A DNA stretch of 41,838 bases from positions 202,899 through 244,736 of the forward strand of contig JACTNC010000050.1 in NCBI GenBank assembly GCA_014584295.1. The letters run 5' to 3'. Every line of letters begins with the position of its first letter. Within the stretch, counting starts at the first letter, position 1. The position numbers and the translations under genes are program-made. The DNA is from Verrucomicrobiota bacterium. GTDB lineage: Bacteria; Verrucomicrobiota; Verrucomicrobiia; Opitutales; Opitutaceae. This document shows positions 27,169 through 36,634 of the stretch, one piece after another. The notes below the pieces were generated by a model. The model was given only the letters and a program-made list of their open reading frames with translations, searched no databases and was not told the origin of the DNA.

Positions 27169-28503
27169 ATGAAACAACGCACGCTCGCGCGCGCCGTCTC
27201 CGTTACAGGTACCGGTTTGCATTCCGGTTCACCGGTGCAGCTCACCTTCAAGCCTGCACCTGCGAACCACGGTCTGGTTTTTCGGCGCACCGATCTGCAC
27301 GGCAGCCCCGAGATCCGGCCACGCATCGAACTCGTGGGCGACCTCGTGCGCAACACGACGGTCCAGGAAGGACACGCCAAGATCAACCTTGTGGAGCACG
27401 TGCTCAGCGCTCTGCACGGCTGCGGCATCGACAATGTCGTGATCGAAATGAACGCCGCAGAGCCTCCCATCCTCGACGGCTCCGCACGCCCCTTCGTCAA
27501 TCTCATCATGGAGGGCGAGCCGGTCGAACAGGACAAGGAACGGGTCTACTATCGCCTCGATGCCCCACTCTCCGTCATCAAGGGCAATCGCTCCATTGTC
27601 GCCCTGCCTCACGACGGCCTCAAGATCACCTGTACCTCTACAGACGATCGCGGCTACCACACGCAGCATCTCTCGATCGAAATCGATCCGGAAACCTATA
27701 TCGCGCAAATCGCAGGAGCACGGACGTTCACCATCTACGAGGATATCGAGGAACTCCTCAAGCTCGGGAAGATCCGCGGCGGCAGCCTCGACGCCGCCAT
27801 TGTCATCAAGGGCGGAACGATCCTTTCCAAGGAGCCCCTGCGATTCAAGGACGAGTTTGTCCGCCACAAGATCCTCGATATCATCGGTGACATCGTGCTC
27901 CTGGGCATGCCGTTGAAGGCGCACCTTGTCGCCACTTGCCCCGGGCACCAGCTCAACGCCGAGCTCACGCGGGCCCTCTTCGAGCGCATGCAGCAGGCCG
28001 CCAAGCCTTCCGGGAAAAAGAAGGCTGGCACAGCCTCTTCGGTCAGCCCGACGGAAACAGCCTTGGACATCCGCCGCCTGCTTGAGGCGCTTCCGCACCG
28101 CTACCCGTTTTTTCTGATCGACCGCGTCACCGAGTTCCGTGGCGACGACGAACTCGTTGCAATCAAGAATGTGACGATCAACGAACCCTTTTTCCAAGGT
28201 CACTTCCCCGGCAATCCCGTCATGCCGGGTGTGCTCCAGCTCGAGTCCATGGCCCAGGCTGCCGGTGTGCTGATGTTGCGGCGCTCAACTAGCGACGGTC
28301 GCACGGCGTTTTTCATGAGCGCAGACCGGGTGAAATTCCGCAAGCCCGTGAGGCCGGGCGACCGCATCACCATCGTTGCCAGGCTGACCAAGACCCGGGG
28401 CGACAGGTTTGCGACTGCCGAATGCAGCTGCACGGTCGATGGCATGCTGGTATCCTCGGCCGAGCTCATGTTTGCACTCGTCGACCACGAGGAAGAATCC
28501 TGA
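27169..28503 (+). CDS. lpxC-fabZ: Bifunctional UDP-3-O-acyl-GlcNAc deacetylase / 3-hydroxyacyl-ACP dehydratase (LpxC–FabZ fusion)
   Basis: A 444-residue fusion. Residues 1-275 are LpxC, the committed zinc deacetylase of lipid A synthesis: H77 ([11 protein letters not shown]), H233 and D237 (FVRHKILD) match the zinc ligands, and H260 matches the catalytic His. A Lys/Ser-rich linker of about 25 residues follows. Residues about 300-444 are FabZ, the fatty acid dehydratase, with [13 protein letters not shown] and the catalytic pair H345 (GHFPGNP) and E359 (MPGVLQLE). The fusion couples lipid A and fatty acid synthesis and is known from Bacteroidota, Chlorobi and PVC relatives. Upstream in-frame ATGs (27046 and 27115) lack homology. 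lpxA follows after 3 bp. Confidence 0.96.
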   Translation: MKQRTLARAVSVTGTGLHSGSPVQLTFKPAPANHGLVFRRTDLHGSPEIRPRIELVGDLVRNTTVQEGHAKINLVEHVLSALHGCGIDNVVIEMNAAEPPILDGSARPFVNLIMEGEPVEQDKERVYYRLDAPLSVIKGNRSIVALPHDGLKITCTSTDDRGYHTQHLSIEIDPETYIAQIAGARTFTIYEDIEELLKLGKIRGGSLDAAIVIKGGTILSKEPLRFKDEFVRHKILDIIGDIVLLGMPLKAHLVATCPGHQLNAELTRALFERMQQAAKPSGKKKAGTASSVSPTETALDIRRLLEALPHRYPFFLIDRVTEFRGDDELVAIKNVTINEPFFQGHFPGNPVMPGVLQLESMAQAAGVLMLRRSTSDGRTAFFMSADRVKFRKPVRPGDRITIVARLTKTRGDRFATAECSCTVDGMLVSSAELMFALVDHEEES

Positions 28504-28506
28504 ATC

Positions 28507-29298
28507 ATGGCTTCTCACATTCATCCCTCGGCTTTGGTCGATCCCACGGCCCAATTGGGTGTGGATGTCGAGATCGGCGCATTCGCGTTTGTCGGGGCAG
28601 GCGTGGTCATTGGCGATCGCTGCAGGCTCCATCACCACGCGTCGGTTGAAGGGGTCACCACAATCGGTGCCGACTGCGAACTCTTCCCATTCGTCAGCAT
28701 CGGAGCCAGAACCCAGGATCTCAAGTTCAAGGGAGGTTCTCCCGGCGTCAGGATCGGATCACGCAATATTATCCGTGAATACGTTTCGGTCCACGCCGCG
28801 ACGGATGACGGAAATTTCACCGTGATTGGAGATGACAACGCGATTCTCGCTTACAGCCACGTCGCTCACGATTGCCGGCTCGCCAATAACATTGTGATGA
28901 GCAATTCGATCTCACTTGCCGGCCATGTCACCGTCGAGGACCACGTCACCTTCGGGGGAGTGTCCGGTGTCCACCAATTTTGCAGGATCGGCGCCTATGC
29001 GATGGTCAGCGCCTACGCCAAGGTCGTCCAGGATGTGGCACCGTTTTTTATCGCGGATGGTCAGCCCGCCGTGCACCGGGCGTTCAACAAGGTGGGACTC
29101 GAGCGAAAGGGCTTCACGCCCGAGCAGATCGAACGCGTCAAACAGGTTTTTCGTACCCTTTTTCGCGACGGCCTCAATCGCACCCAGGCCCTTGAAAAAC
29201 TCGCGCAGCATCCGTCCGCCGGCAGCGACGAGTTCCAGCGCATGATTGCGTTCGCACGGGACAGCGAGCGAGGCCTGGCTCCTGGCCCGGGAACCTGA
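28507..29298 (+). CDS. lpxA: Acyl-ACP–UDP-N-acetylglucosamine O-acyltransferase
   Basis: Catalyses the first step of lipid A synthesis. The 263-residue length is normal. Hexapeptide repeats (left-handed beta-helix) cover the first 190 residues, and the catalytic His is H121 in HVAHDC, equal to H125 of E. coli. The C-terminal helical domain has FNKVGLERKGFTPEQI. It starts 3 bp after the lpxC-fabZ stop, so translation is likely coupled. It converges with hisI, with 32 bp between stops. Confidence 0.97.
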   Translation: MASHIHPSALVDPTAQLGVDVEIGAFAFVGAGVVIGDRCRLHHHASVEGVTTIGADCELFPFVSIGARTQDLKFKGGSPGVRIGSRNIIREYVSVHAATDDGNFTVIGDDNAILAYSHVAHDCRLANNIVMSNSISLAGHVTVEDHVTFGGVSGVHQFCRIGAYAMVSAYAKVVQDVAPFFIADGQPAVHRAFNKVGLERKGFTPEQIERVKQVFRTLFRDGLNRTQALEKLAQHPSAGSDEFQRMIAFARDSERGLAPGPGT

Positions 29299-29330
29299 AG
29301 CCAGTTAGGGAGGGCGGTTGTGCCGATCGC

Positions 29331-29792
29331 CTACGACTTCTTTTTGTACACCGTGGCGGGATCGAAAAGCCGCTCCGCGGTGAATTCCAGGGAGAAGTCA
29401 CCCTTTGTCGCTGCGGCCTCGATATCGGTCAGGCGACGATAGAAGCAGCTCTTGTATCCGTTGTGGCATGACGCATTGGCTGCACCGGTCTGATCGACAC
29501 GGATGAGCAGAACGTCCTGATCGCAATCCGTGCGGAGTTCCCGGACAAGCTGCACATTGCCGGACTCTTCACCCTTCACCCAGAGCTTCTGCCGCGAACG
29601 GCTCCAGTACGTGGCCTTGCGCGTCCGGAGCGTGTGCAGGAGCGACTCGGCGTTCATGTAGGCAAACATCAGGACCTCTCCGGTCGAGGCATCCTGGGTG
29701 ATGCAGGGAATCAGGCCGTCAGCGCCAAATTTCGGCTGAAACTGCCTGCCAAGTTCAATTTCAGCAGTGGTGGTTCGTGAAGGAAGGGACAT
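29331..29792 (-). CDS. hisI: Phosphoribosyl-AMP cyclohydrolase
   Basis: Third step of histidine synthesis, opening the adenine ring of PR-AMP. The 153-residue protein is the stand-alone HisI type, without the HisE pyrophosphohydrolase domain. Motifs are [25 protein letters not shown], the metal site DCDQD, and [13 protein letters not shown]. Other his genes are not nearby. The DUF971 gene lies 108 bp upstream on the same strand. Confidence 0.96.
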   Translation of the reverse strand: MSLPSRTTTAEIELGRQFQPKFGADGLIPCITQDASTGEVLMFAYMNAESLLHTLRTRKATYWSRSRQKLWVKGEESGNVQLVRELRTDCDQDVLLIRVDQTGAANASCHNGYKSCFYRRLTDIEAAATKGDFSLEFTAERLFDPATVYKKKS

Positions 29793-29900
29793 GGTAAATT
29801 CAACAAGGGAGACTGGCGATCAGGGGGAAACCCCGTCTGGCGGATGGCGTGGGATGCGCCGGGTCAGCGAGGTCCGAAACAGGCGGGACGGACTTGCGTC

Positions 29901-30206
29901 CTAAGGATGTCGGTCAGCCAGATCGCGCAACAATTCGTAGCTGTAAAGTCCGGTACGGTGCCCGTCGCTGAACTCAAAACGCAGGGCGTAATTGCCGATC
30001 TGCTCCCAGGCGAGAACGCTCACGTCGTCGAAACGCTTCGGTCCACCACCCCCGTATTGGTTGCCGAAAATATCCCGTTCCCCCTGGGTTTCCGCACTGG
30101 GAGAGGCTGCGCGCAACCGCGCACCGGACAGGAAGGACTCCTTTCCGTCGTTCCAGCGGATGGCGACTTCAGTTCCGACCAGTTGAATGTCGACCGGTGT
30201 GTGCAT
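29901..30206 (-). CDS. DUF971 (GBBH-like N-terminal domain) protein
   Basis: A 101-residue protein from the ATG at 30206; a longer in-frame start at 30293 adds residues without homology. It matches the DUF971 pattern: an IRWNDGKESF strand near the N-terminus, a SGARLRAAS block in place of LR..CPCA, and a C-terminal YALRFEFSDGHRTGLYSYELLRDL. The family cysteines seen in many DUF971 proteins are missing here. In other bacteria the domain is linked to iron-sulfur or carnitine-type enzymes; the function alone is unknown. Confidence 0.82.
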   Translation of the reverse strand: MHTPVDIQLVGTEVAIRWNDGKESFLSGARLRAASPSAETQGERDIFGNQYGGGGPKRFDDVSVLAWEQIGNYALRFEFSDGHRTGLYSYELLRDLADRHP

Positions 30207-30417
30207 GTCCCAGACGGTCAGGCAATCAATCCGCGCGCCCAGTGCCCAGAAAATAATTCCCCTGCCAGACTTTGGCGATCTGGGGCGCGCCACGAGGTTA
30301 ATGCTTGAATCCCCATGTTACTCTCGAAATCGCGTATCCCGGTGCCTTGATACGAACCTCGCGCAGCAGCATTGCAGCCGGACTGTATTCTCGTTCACAT
30401 CGGAAGGGCTGACCGAC

Positions 30418-31686
30418 ATGGGAAACCTATTCTACACCGAGTTCGACACCGCGACCTGGGGATCTGCGCGGAAGCCTGACTATCGCACGCTGTTCCAGAT
30501 CGACCGAGATCGCATCATCCATGCCCATGCCTTTCGCAAGCTCCAGTCCAAGACCCAGGTTTTCCTCTCGGGCGAATACGACTTCTATCGCACCCGGCTG
30601 ACGCACTCCATGGAGGTGGCGCAGATCGGCAGGTCCATCTGCAACTACCTGCGCACCCGCGGCGATCCTTTCAGCGAAGAGATGTTCATCGACGCCGACC
30701 TCGTCGAGGCCGTGTGCCTCGCTCACGATCTCGGACATCCTCCCTTCGGTCATTCAGGAGAACGCACGCTCCAGGAGCTCATGATCCCTTGGGGTGGATT
30801 CGAGGGCAATGCCCAGACCCTGCATCTGTTGACGGATACGCTCTATCAGGACAGCACTGGAGTGCGGGGCATGCAGCCCACACGCGCGCTGCTCGACGGT
30901 GTCCTGAAGTACAAAAAGCTCTTCGGTGAATTCTCCCCTCCCCCTGAGCGCCACTTTCTCTACGATTCTCAGGAGGCGGTCCGCTCCTTTGTCTTTGCGG
31001 GAAGGCCGGTGCCCGCAGCGCTGCAACAGGGCCACTCGTTGAATGAATTCAAGAGCGTCGAATGTCAGATCATGGATTGGGCTGACGACGCCGCCTATTC
31101 GCTGAACGACATCGTGGACGGCGTGAAAGCCGGCTTCCTCACGATTGATCGCATTGAGCGATGGGCCTCCGAAATCGGCATCGGCGCCGAGGAGCAGAAC
31201 TGGATCGATACCCTGCTCGCGGCGATCCGTTCCGACCGGCTCGAGTTTACCTTTTCGCAGAAGATCGGCACCTTCATCACAGGGTGCCGACTGAAACAAA
31301 GACTGTGCTTCCTGTCGGACCTGACCAGCCGCTACCGTTTCGAACTCGTCGTGACGGACTCGGCACAGCGTGAGGCGACGTTCTACAAGCGCCTGGCCAA
31401 CGACATCATTTTCGAAAGCCCCCAGCTTCAGCAGATGGAACACAAGGCACGCCGCGTGCTGATCGACCTATGGGAATCGGCCTGGTCCAACTACGTCGAC
31501 CGAGGACGCCGCACCATTCGCATCCTGCCCCCGCAGGTCGGCAAACTCATCGAAGCCGCCACAGACCACGCAGCCAAGGCCCGCCAGATCTGCGACTGGC
31601 TCGCCGGGCTCACGGATGGAATGATCGTGCGCACGTACCGTCGCCTCTTCGACGCCGAGTTCGGCAGCATCCGCGACCTGAGTTGA
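30418..31686 (+). CDS. dgt: dGTPase-like HD-domain dNTP triphosphohydrolase
   Basis: Converts dNTPs to the deoxynucleoside and triphosphate, helping to control dNTP pools. From the ATG at 30418 it has 422 residues, with a GGAAGGG ribosome-binding site 9-15 bp upstream. Motifs are AFRKLQSKTQVF, TRLTHSMEVAQIGRSI and the HD core CLAHDLGHPPFGHSGE, with the second metal Asp in MDWADDAAYS. The C-terminal half is a helical dGTPase domain. The open frame reaches back to 30187, but overlaps the DUF971 gene and shows no homology there. Its stop is 3 bp from the end of a probable gene remnant on the other strand. Confidence 0.93.
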   Translation: MGNLFYTEFDTATWGSARKPDYRTLFQIDRDRIIHAHAFRKLQSKTQVFLSGEYDFYRTRLTHSMEVAQIGRSICNYLRTRGDPFSEEMFIDADLVEAVCLAHDLGHPPFGHSGERTLQELMIPWGGFEGNAQTLHLLTDTLYQDSTGVRGMQPTRALLDGVLKYKKLFGEFSPPPERHFLYDSQEAVRSFVFAGRPVPAALQQGHSLNEFKSVECQIMDWADDAAYSLNDIVDGVKAGFLTIDRIERWASEIGIGAEEQNWIDTLLAAIRSDRLEFTFSQKIGTFITGCRLKQRLCFLSDLTSRYRFELVVTDSAQREATFYKRLANDIIFESPQLQQMEHKARRVLIDLWESAWSNYVDRGRRTIRILPPQVGKLIEAATDHAAKARQICDWLAGLTDGMIVRTYRRLFDAEFGSIRDLS

Positions 31687-31689
31687 AGC

Positions 31690-31848
31690 TCAGGCAGCCG
31701 CAGGGCCCCGGGTTTCTGCGTCCGCTGTTCCAAGCCAGGCCCAGCGGCCATAGACACCGAGAGCGGAAAGGCAGAGATCGCGCCAAGAATAGCTGACACG
31801 CTGTCTGGTTCCCACTCCGTTTGCAATGCACGCGGCCTCCGCACGGTT
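31690..31848 (-). pseudogene. Possible remnant: C-terminal tail of a GT4-type glycosyltransferase
   Basis: Minus-strand codons 31848 to 31690 (52 codons then a stop) read RAEAACIANGVGTRQR, then SYSWRDLCLSALGVYGRW, ending in a TGA. The pattern of a small-residue helix followed by (F/Y)SWxxxxxxxLxVY is the usual C-terminal helix of family 4 glycosyltransferases. An in-frame stop closes the frame upstream and I see no continuation of the domain, so it would be a decayed fragment. The call rests on one motif read by eye. Alternative: chance open frame. Confidence 0.4.
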
Positions 31849-31996
31849 TTACCCGTCTCGGAAGTGGCGGCCGCGAAGAATTGAGTGACAACCGTTACTC
31901 ACCGGCGCCAATTGCACTCATCGAGGATTGCCCATCCGCCAGAGGTAATCCATCCGGTTTCAGCGCGGAACGCAGAAAAATGCATGAGTGCAAGCC

Positions 31997-32131
31997 TTAC
32001 GACCTGACCCGTTTTGACTTCCTCTCACCCGTTTTGGCTTCCTCGATCAGTTCTTGCGGATAGGCACGGTGGCGAAGGATACCGCGCGTGAGCAGCGCAC
32101 CCGTCGCTTCAACGCGTCCTAAAACGCGAGT
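31997..32131 (-). pseudogene. Possible coding remnant without start codon
   Basis: A 44-codon open frame on the minus strand, ending in TAA at 31997, reads TGALLTRGILRHRAYPQELI and then a Lys/Arg-rich tail. It has no usable start codon and overlaps the last bases of the HD-domain gene in another frame. It looks protein-like but I do not recognise the family. Its 3' part contains the short direct repeat described separately. Confidence 0.25.
32007..32044. repeat. Tandem 18-bp near-identical repeat
   Basis: ACCCGTTTTGACTTCCTC (32007-32024) and ACCCGTTTTGGCTTCCTC (32027-32044) differ at one base, with a 20-bp period. The left flank has GACCTGACCC, a motif I associate from memory with non-coding DNA near REP-associated (Y1) transposases. 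No such transposase gene is seen here. Confidence 0.6.
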
Positions 32132-32712
32132 TCACCTCGGGCGACCGCCTGCTCGATCATCGCCGTGGAAAACTCCCAGATTGCCGGTGCCCCTTCTTTG
32201 ATGTGCGCATTGCGGGCTAGCACACGATCGCGGGTGACTCCGTGACGATTCCAGGCCGCACCTTGGGTGCGCACGTTGAGCAGCATCGGTTGAAAACGAT
32301 CCACCGCGGTGGCAAACTTGGCCTCCGGCGTGGCCTTCGCTTCAAACTCTTCCCACAAGGCGCGCATCTCTACACCTTGATCCCCCGGCAGCAAACCGAA
32401 GATGCGGTCTGCCGCGCGCGCTTCCCGCTCGTGCTGATCCGCCATGCGCGCCGTGTCGTACGCAAAGGTGTCGCCCGCATCGATCTCCACCAGATCATGG
32501 ATGATCAGCATCTTCAGCACCCTCAGGATATCCAGACCTGGCTCAGCCGCATGTTCCGCAAGCACCACGGCGATCAGGCAAAGGTGCCACGAGTGTTCGG
32601 CATCATTCTCCGCACGCCTGCTCCCGATCAACTGGGTCTGACGAAAAATTTCCTTCAGCTTGTCAACCTCGACGATGAATTGGACCTGCCGGACGAGCCT
32701 TGATTCTTCCAT
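32119..32712 (-). CDS. YfbR-like HD-domain phosphohydrolase
   Basis: A 197-residue HD-domain protein of the YfbR/HDDC2 group, which act as 5'-deoxynucleotidases. Motifs are SRRAENDAEHSWHLCLIAVVLAEHA and the HD pair in MLIIHDLVEIDAGDTF, with ERE and a later DRFQPMLLN helix. The ATG at 32712 gives a normal N-terminus; an in-frame ATG at 32787 adds 25 residues with no homology. Together with the dGTPase-like gene, the region holds two HD enzymes that may both act in deoxynucleotide turnover. Confidence 0.88.
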   Translation of the reverse strand: MEESRLVRQVQFIVEVDKLKEIFRQTQLIGSRRAENDAEHSWHLCLIAVVLAEHAAEPGLDILRVLKMLIIHDLVEIDAGDTFAYDTARMADQHEREARAADRIFGLLPGDQGVEMRALWEEFEAKATPEAKFATAVDRFQPMLLNVRTQGAAWNRHGVTRDRVLARNAHIKEGAPAIWEFSTAMIEQAVARGELAF

Positions 32713-32872
32713 GCCTCTCCCTGCCGCATTTGCCTGAAAACGGCGAGCGCGATTCCCCAAGGGCGGAGGGTTTCTCGACAAGCTCACCCCACCCTCCGAG
32801 CAACATGCAGCATCGTCCTGCTACCCGCAGCCTCGAGCCTTCGCCCCGACCAGCATCAATCTTCCAACCGGA

Positions 32873-32901
32873 TTGAATCTTCCAGCAAATCGCAATAAAT
32901 A
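32873..32901 (+). promoter_or_regulatory. Candidate promoter for serA
   Basis: TTGAAT (32873-32878) and TAAATA (32896-32901) are spaced by exactly 17 bases and lie about 67 bp before the serA start, in the AT-richest part of the intergenic gap. This fits a sigma-70-type promoter for the serA-plsY-hom-lysC-thrC run. It is by eye only. Confidence 0.42.
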
Positions 32902-32968
32902 CTCCGGATTGAACCTTTTCCTTGCTAGGAACCGTCCAGACAGGATTCGCTTGTGAGCTTTTGCCTGT

Positions 32969-34558
32969 ATGAAAATCCTAGTCGCCGACAAGATATCACC
33001 CAAGGGAGTCGCCTACCTGCGCCAGCAGCCGGGCTTCGAAGTGATCGAGGCGTACGGGTCCTCTCCGGAAAAGATTCTGGAACTGGTCCGCGATGTCCAT
33101 GCGATCGCGGTGCGCTCTGAAACCAAGATTACCGCCGCTGTCATTGCCGCGGCGCCAAATCTCAAGGTTGTGGGCCGAGCAGGCGTCGGCGTGGACAATG
33201 TCGATGTCGAAGCCGCAACCGAACGCGGTGTGATCGTCATGAACACGCCATCAGGCAATACCGTTGCGACCGCGGAATTGACGTTCACCCACCTTCTGTG
33301 CGGTGCGCGTCCCGTGCCTCAGGCGGCGGCCTCGATGAAGGCCGGCCAGTGGGATCGCAAGAGTTTCAGCGGCATCGAACTTTTCAAGAAGACCCTCGGC
33401 ATCGTGGGACTCGGTCGCATTGGCGGCGAGGTCGCCAAGCGCGCCCAGGGCTTCGGCATGCGGGTGCTTGCCTATGATCCCTACCTTGCGCCCAGCCGCG
33501 CAAAGGCCATGCAGGTAGAGCCCGCCTCGCTCGACGAATTGCTCGCGCAGTCGGACTACATCACGGTGCACATGCCGCTGACCGATGACACCCACTACAT
33601 GATCGACGAGGCCGCCTTCGAAAAGGCGAAGAAGGGCCTGCGAATCTTCAATTGCGCGCGCGGCGGCATCATCAAGGAAAGCGCCCTCATCGCGGCCTTG
33701 AAGTCGGGAAAGGTCGCCGCCGCGGGTCTCGACGTTTTCGAGGACGAACCGCTAGCGAAGGACAGCGAACTCCGGCAGATGTCCAATGTCGTGCTGACTC
33801 CCCACCTCGGAGCCTCCACGGCCGAGGCACAGGAAAGTGTCGGTATTGAAGTCGCCGAGCAAATTGCCGACGTGCTCCGCGGTGGAATCATTCGCAATGC
33901 CGTGAATATGCCGTCGATCGATGCCGCAGCGGTCAAGGTGCTCGGACCCTACCTCGATCTCGGCGCCAAGCTCGGCACCCTTGTTCAGCAGATCGCCCCT
34001 GCCCAAGTCGCCTCGCTTCGCATTACCTACTGGGGCCGGGTACTCGATCTGGACACGAATTCGATCACGCGCGCGATTGAGCGCGGTTACCTGCGGCGCA
34101 TCAGCGGCGACAGCGTCAATTTCGTCAATGCTCCCGTTGTTCTCGAGCGCCTCGGCGTCAGATGTGAAGTCCTGACGTCCACAGAGAACATCGACTACAC
34201 GGAACTTCTGGGGGTCGAGGCAATTGCGGCCGACGGCACGATCCGATCCGTTACCGGCACGCTTTTCACCAAGGCCGCAAAACCCCGCATCGTCGCGATC
34301 AATGGATGCGAGGTCGAGGTGGAGGCATCCGGCAAGCTCCTGATGATCGAGAACAAGGATCAGCCGGGAATGATCGGATATATCGGCACGCTTCTGGGCA
34401 GGGACGGCGTCAACATCGCCAACATGTCCCTTAGCCGCCAGACCCCAGGACAGAACGCGCTGATCGTGATCAATCTCGACAGCGAGCCGAGCGAGGCGGT
34501 GCGAAAGGAATTGAAGGGCAACGCCAACATCGCTCTCGCGAAGTACGTCGAGCTCTGA
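32969..34558 (+). CDS. serA: D-3-phosphoglycerate dehydrogenase
   Basis: First step of serine synthesis from 3-phosphoglycerate. The 529-residue protein is the long form, with an intervening (ASB-like) domain and a C-terminal ACT domain ([32 protein letters not shown]), which may bind serine. The NAD site is [16 protein letters not shown]. Catalytic residues fall in NCARGGII (Arg), in a DEPL block (Glu) and in HLGASTAEA (His). It heads a plus-strand series; plsY follows after 22 bp. Confidence 0.97.
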   Translation: MKILVADKISPKGVAYLRQQPGFEVIEAYGSSPEKILELVRDVHAIAVRSETKITAAVIAAAPNLKVVGRAGVGVDNVDVEAATERGVIVMNTPSGNTVATAELTFTHLLCGARPVPQAAASMKAGQWDRKSFSGIELFKKTLGIVGLGRIGGEVAKRAQGFGMRVLAYDPYLAPSRAKAMQVEPASLDELLAQSDYITVHMPLTDDTHYMIDEAAFEKAKKGLRIFNCARGGIIKESALIAALKSGKVAAAGLDVFEDEPLAKDSELRQMSNVVLTPHLGASTAEAQESVGIEVAEQIADVLRGGIIRNAVNMPSIDAAAVKVLGPYLDLGAKLGTLVQQIAPAQVASLRITYWGRVLDLDTNSITRAIERGYLRRISGDSVNFVNAPVVLERLGVRCEVLTSTENIDYTELLGVEAIAADGTIRSVTGTLFTKAAKPRIVAINGCEVEVEASGKLLMIENKDQPGMIGYIGTLLGRDGVNIANMSLSRQTPGQNALIVINLDSEPSEAVRKELKGNANIALAKYVEL

Positions 34559-34580
34559 CCACTCTTCCAGGCATCGTTAC

Positions 34581-35213
34581 ATGCTGCTTCCCGTGCTCAT
34601 CTCTGGAATTGTCGGATACGGTCTCGGCGCGCTCGCGTTCGGGTACTGGGTCAGCCGCGCCTACGGCATCGACATTTTCCAGCACGGGAGCAAGAACCCC
34701 GGCGCCACCAACGTGCGCCGCGTCCTCGGCAGCAAGGCCGGGAATCTGGTGTTCCTCCTTGATGCCCTCAAGGGAGCCGCGGCAGCGGGCTGGCCGCTCG
34801 TGGCGGGCCGTGGACTGGGCAGCTCCCTGTTTGCCCCTCATGCCCTCGAGTCCGCAGTCGCGGGCCTCGCGGGCGCGCTCATCGGGCACAGTTTTTCCTG
34901 TTTCACTCACATGCGCGGAGGCAAGGGCGTCGCGACTTCCGTCGGGGGATTCGCAGTGCTCTTTCCCGTCGCCCTCGTTGTCGGGATCGCTGTGTGGACG
35001 CTGGTGTTCTACACGACACGCTACGTTTCCCTGGCTTCCATGCTCGCCGGCCTCTCGCTGCCGACAACGGCCCTTGTGCTGCACGCTCCCACGATTCTGC
35101 TTTCACTGACAAGTGCCGTCGCGGTTTTTGTCATCATTCGCCACCGGACAAATCTTGTGCGACTGTTCAAGGGCACGGAATCACGATTCGTTCGAAAGCC
35201 CCGTGGCGGCTGA
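34581..35213 (+). CDS. plsY: Glycerol-3-phosphate acyltransferase PlsY
   Basis: Membrane enzyme that uses acyl-phosphate to make lysophosphatidic acid, the first step of phospholipid synthesis. The 210 residues hold about five transmembrane helices. The three PlsY loops are visible: GSKNPGATNVRRVLG, the GHSFSCFTHMRGGKGVATSVG motif, and a C-terminal IIRHRTNLVRLFKGTE. It lies 22 bp after serA and 50 bp before hom, on the same strand. Confidence 0.96.
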   Translation: MLLPVLISGIVGYGLGALAFGYWVSRAYGIDIFQHGSKNPGATNVRRVLGSKAGNLVFLLDALKGAAAAGWPLVAGRGLGSSLFAPHALESAVAGLAGALIGHSFSCFTHMRGGKGVATSVGGFAVLFPVALVVGIAVWTLVFYTTRYVSLASMLAGLSLPTTALVLHAPTILLSLTSAVAVFVIIRHRTNLVRLFKGTESRFVRKPRGG

Positions 35214-35263
35214 AGCCGCCACGCACGCCTTTCTCAAACCCGCCTGCATACCTGCAACCTTTC

Positions 35264-36601
35264 ATGTCCACTCGCACATTTCGAATCGGCATCTGCGGAC
35301 TCGGCACCGTCGGCCAGGGGGTCTGGAAGCACCTCTCGGCAAACCGCAACGAACTGGGAGCGCGACTCGGCGCGCGGCTCGAACTCGCCAAGGCCTCCGT
35401 TCGCGATCTCAAGAAGGCGCGCAGTGTCACGGTGCCGCCTTCAAGACTGGTCACGGATCCGATGGAAATCGCAACAGACCCCTCCATCGACATCGTCTGC
35501 GAGCTGATCGGTGGCACGACCCTTGCCCGCCAAATCACGCTCACTGCGCTCAAGCTCGGCAAGGTCGTTGTTTCGGCAAACAAGGCGCTGCTCTGCGAAC
35601 ACGGCCAGGCCATTTTCAATGCCGCGCGAAAAGGCGGGGGCCATTTCTTTTTCGAGGCATCCGTCGCCGGAGGCATCCCGATCATCAAGGCCATCCGCGA
35701 GGGACTCGTCGCCAACCGGTTTTCACTCATCTGCGGGATCCTCAATGGCACCTGCAACTATATCCTCACGCGCATGGCCGCGGAAGGTGCGGGCTATCCG
35801 GAGATTCTCACGGACGCCAAACGGCTGGGCTATGCCGAGGCTGATGAATCGCTCGATGTCGAGGGATGGGACACCGCCCACAAGGCCGCCATCCTCGCCT
35901 ATCTCGCCCACGGCACCTGGGTAAAGACGCCCCAGATGATCGTCGAGGGCATCACGCACATCACCCAGGCGGACCTGAAGCACGCCGCGACGCTCGGCTA
36001 CGGGATCAAACTGCTCGCGATCATCAGCCGCGATTTCGAAAACAACGAACTCTTCGTTCGCGTTCACCCGACGCTCGTCCCGCGCGATCGCGTGCTGGCA
36101 AATGTGAACGGTGTCTTCAATGGCATCGCGGTCGTGGGTGACGTCGTCGGCACGACCACCTACATCGGGCGTGGCGCCGGCCAGGATGCCACAGCCAGCT
36201 CCGTCATCAGCGACATCGCGGACGCAGTCGCCCTGCTCAACACGGGTCGCAGGCTGAGTCCCCAGGAAACACCTCACGCCGCAAGCGAACTCAACCGCCC
36301 GCCCCTGCCCGCGGTGAAGATCGCACCGCTCGAACGCATCGGCGGAAGGTACTACCTCCGCACCACCGTGAAGGACCGCCCCGGCGTGCTCGCGCAGATC
36401 GCCACGGTGATGGCCAAACATGCGGTCAGCATTGAAAGCGTCATACAAACAACAGCCGACCGTCCCGGCGCCGCCTCGCTGATTCTCACCACGCACGAGA
36501 GTAACGAAAAGGCCATGCGATCCACGCTCGCGGCAGTCGCGCGTCTGAAAAGCGTGCTGGAAAAACCGCTGCTCCTCCGAATCGCAGACTTCTCCGAATA
36601 A
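35264..36601 (+). CDS. hom: Homoserine dehydrogenase
   Basis: Reduces aspartate semialdehyde to homoserine. From the ATG at 35264 it has 445 residues. The NAD(P)-binding motif is GICGLGTVGQGVW; substrate-site blocks are ANKALLCEHG, ASVAGGIPIIKAI, GILNGTCNYILTRM and AEADESLDVEGWDTAHKAAI. A C-terminal ACT domain (TTVKDRPGVLAQIATVMAKH) is present, the usual place for threonine feedback. It is immediately followed by lysC. An open frame begins further upstream but overlaps plsY without homology. Confidence 0.97.
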   Translation: MSTRTFRIGICGLGTVGQGVWKHLSANRNELGARLGARLELAKASVRDLKKARSVTVPPSRLVTDPMEIATDPSIDIVCELIGGTTLARQITLTALKLGKVVVSANKALLCEHGQAIFNAARKGGGHFFFEASVAGGIPIIKAIREGLVANRFSLICGILNGTCNYILTRMAAEGAGYPEILTDAKRLGYAEADESLDVEGWDTAHKAAILAYLAHGTWVKTPQMIVEGITHITQADLKHAATLGYGIKLLAIISRDFENNELFVRVHPTLVPRDRVLANVNGVFNGIAVVGDVVGTTTYIGRGAGQDATASSVISDIADAVALLNTGRRLSPQETPHAASELNRPPLPAVKIAPLERIGGRYYLRTTVKDRPGVLAQIATVMAKHAVSIESVIQTTADRPGAASLILTTHESNEKAMRSTLAAVARLKSVLEKPLLLRIADFSE

Positions 36602-36634
36602 TCTCACACATCCCTTCCGTCCAACGTATCATCC

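Noticed and set aside
30187..30417. N-terminal extension of the dGTPase-like gene
   Set aside because: Overlaps the DUF971 gene antisense and has no homology; the ATG at 30418 with an upstream GGAAGGG is better.
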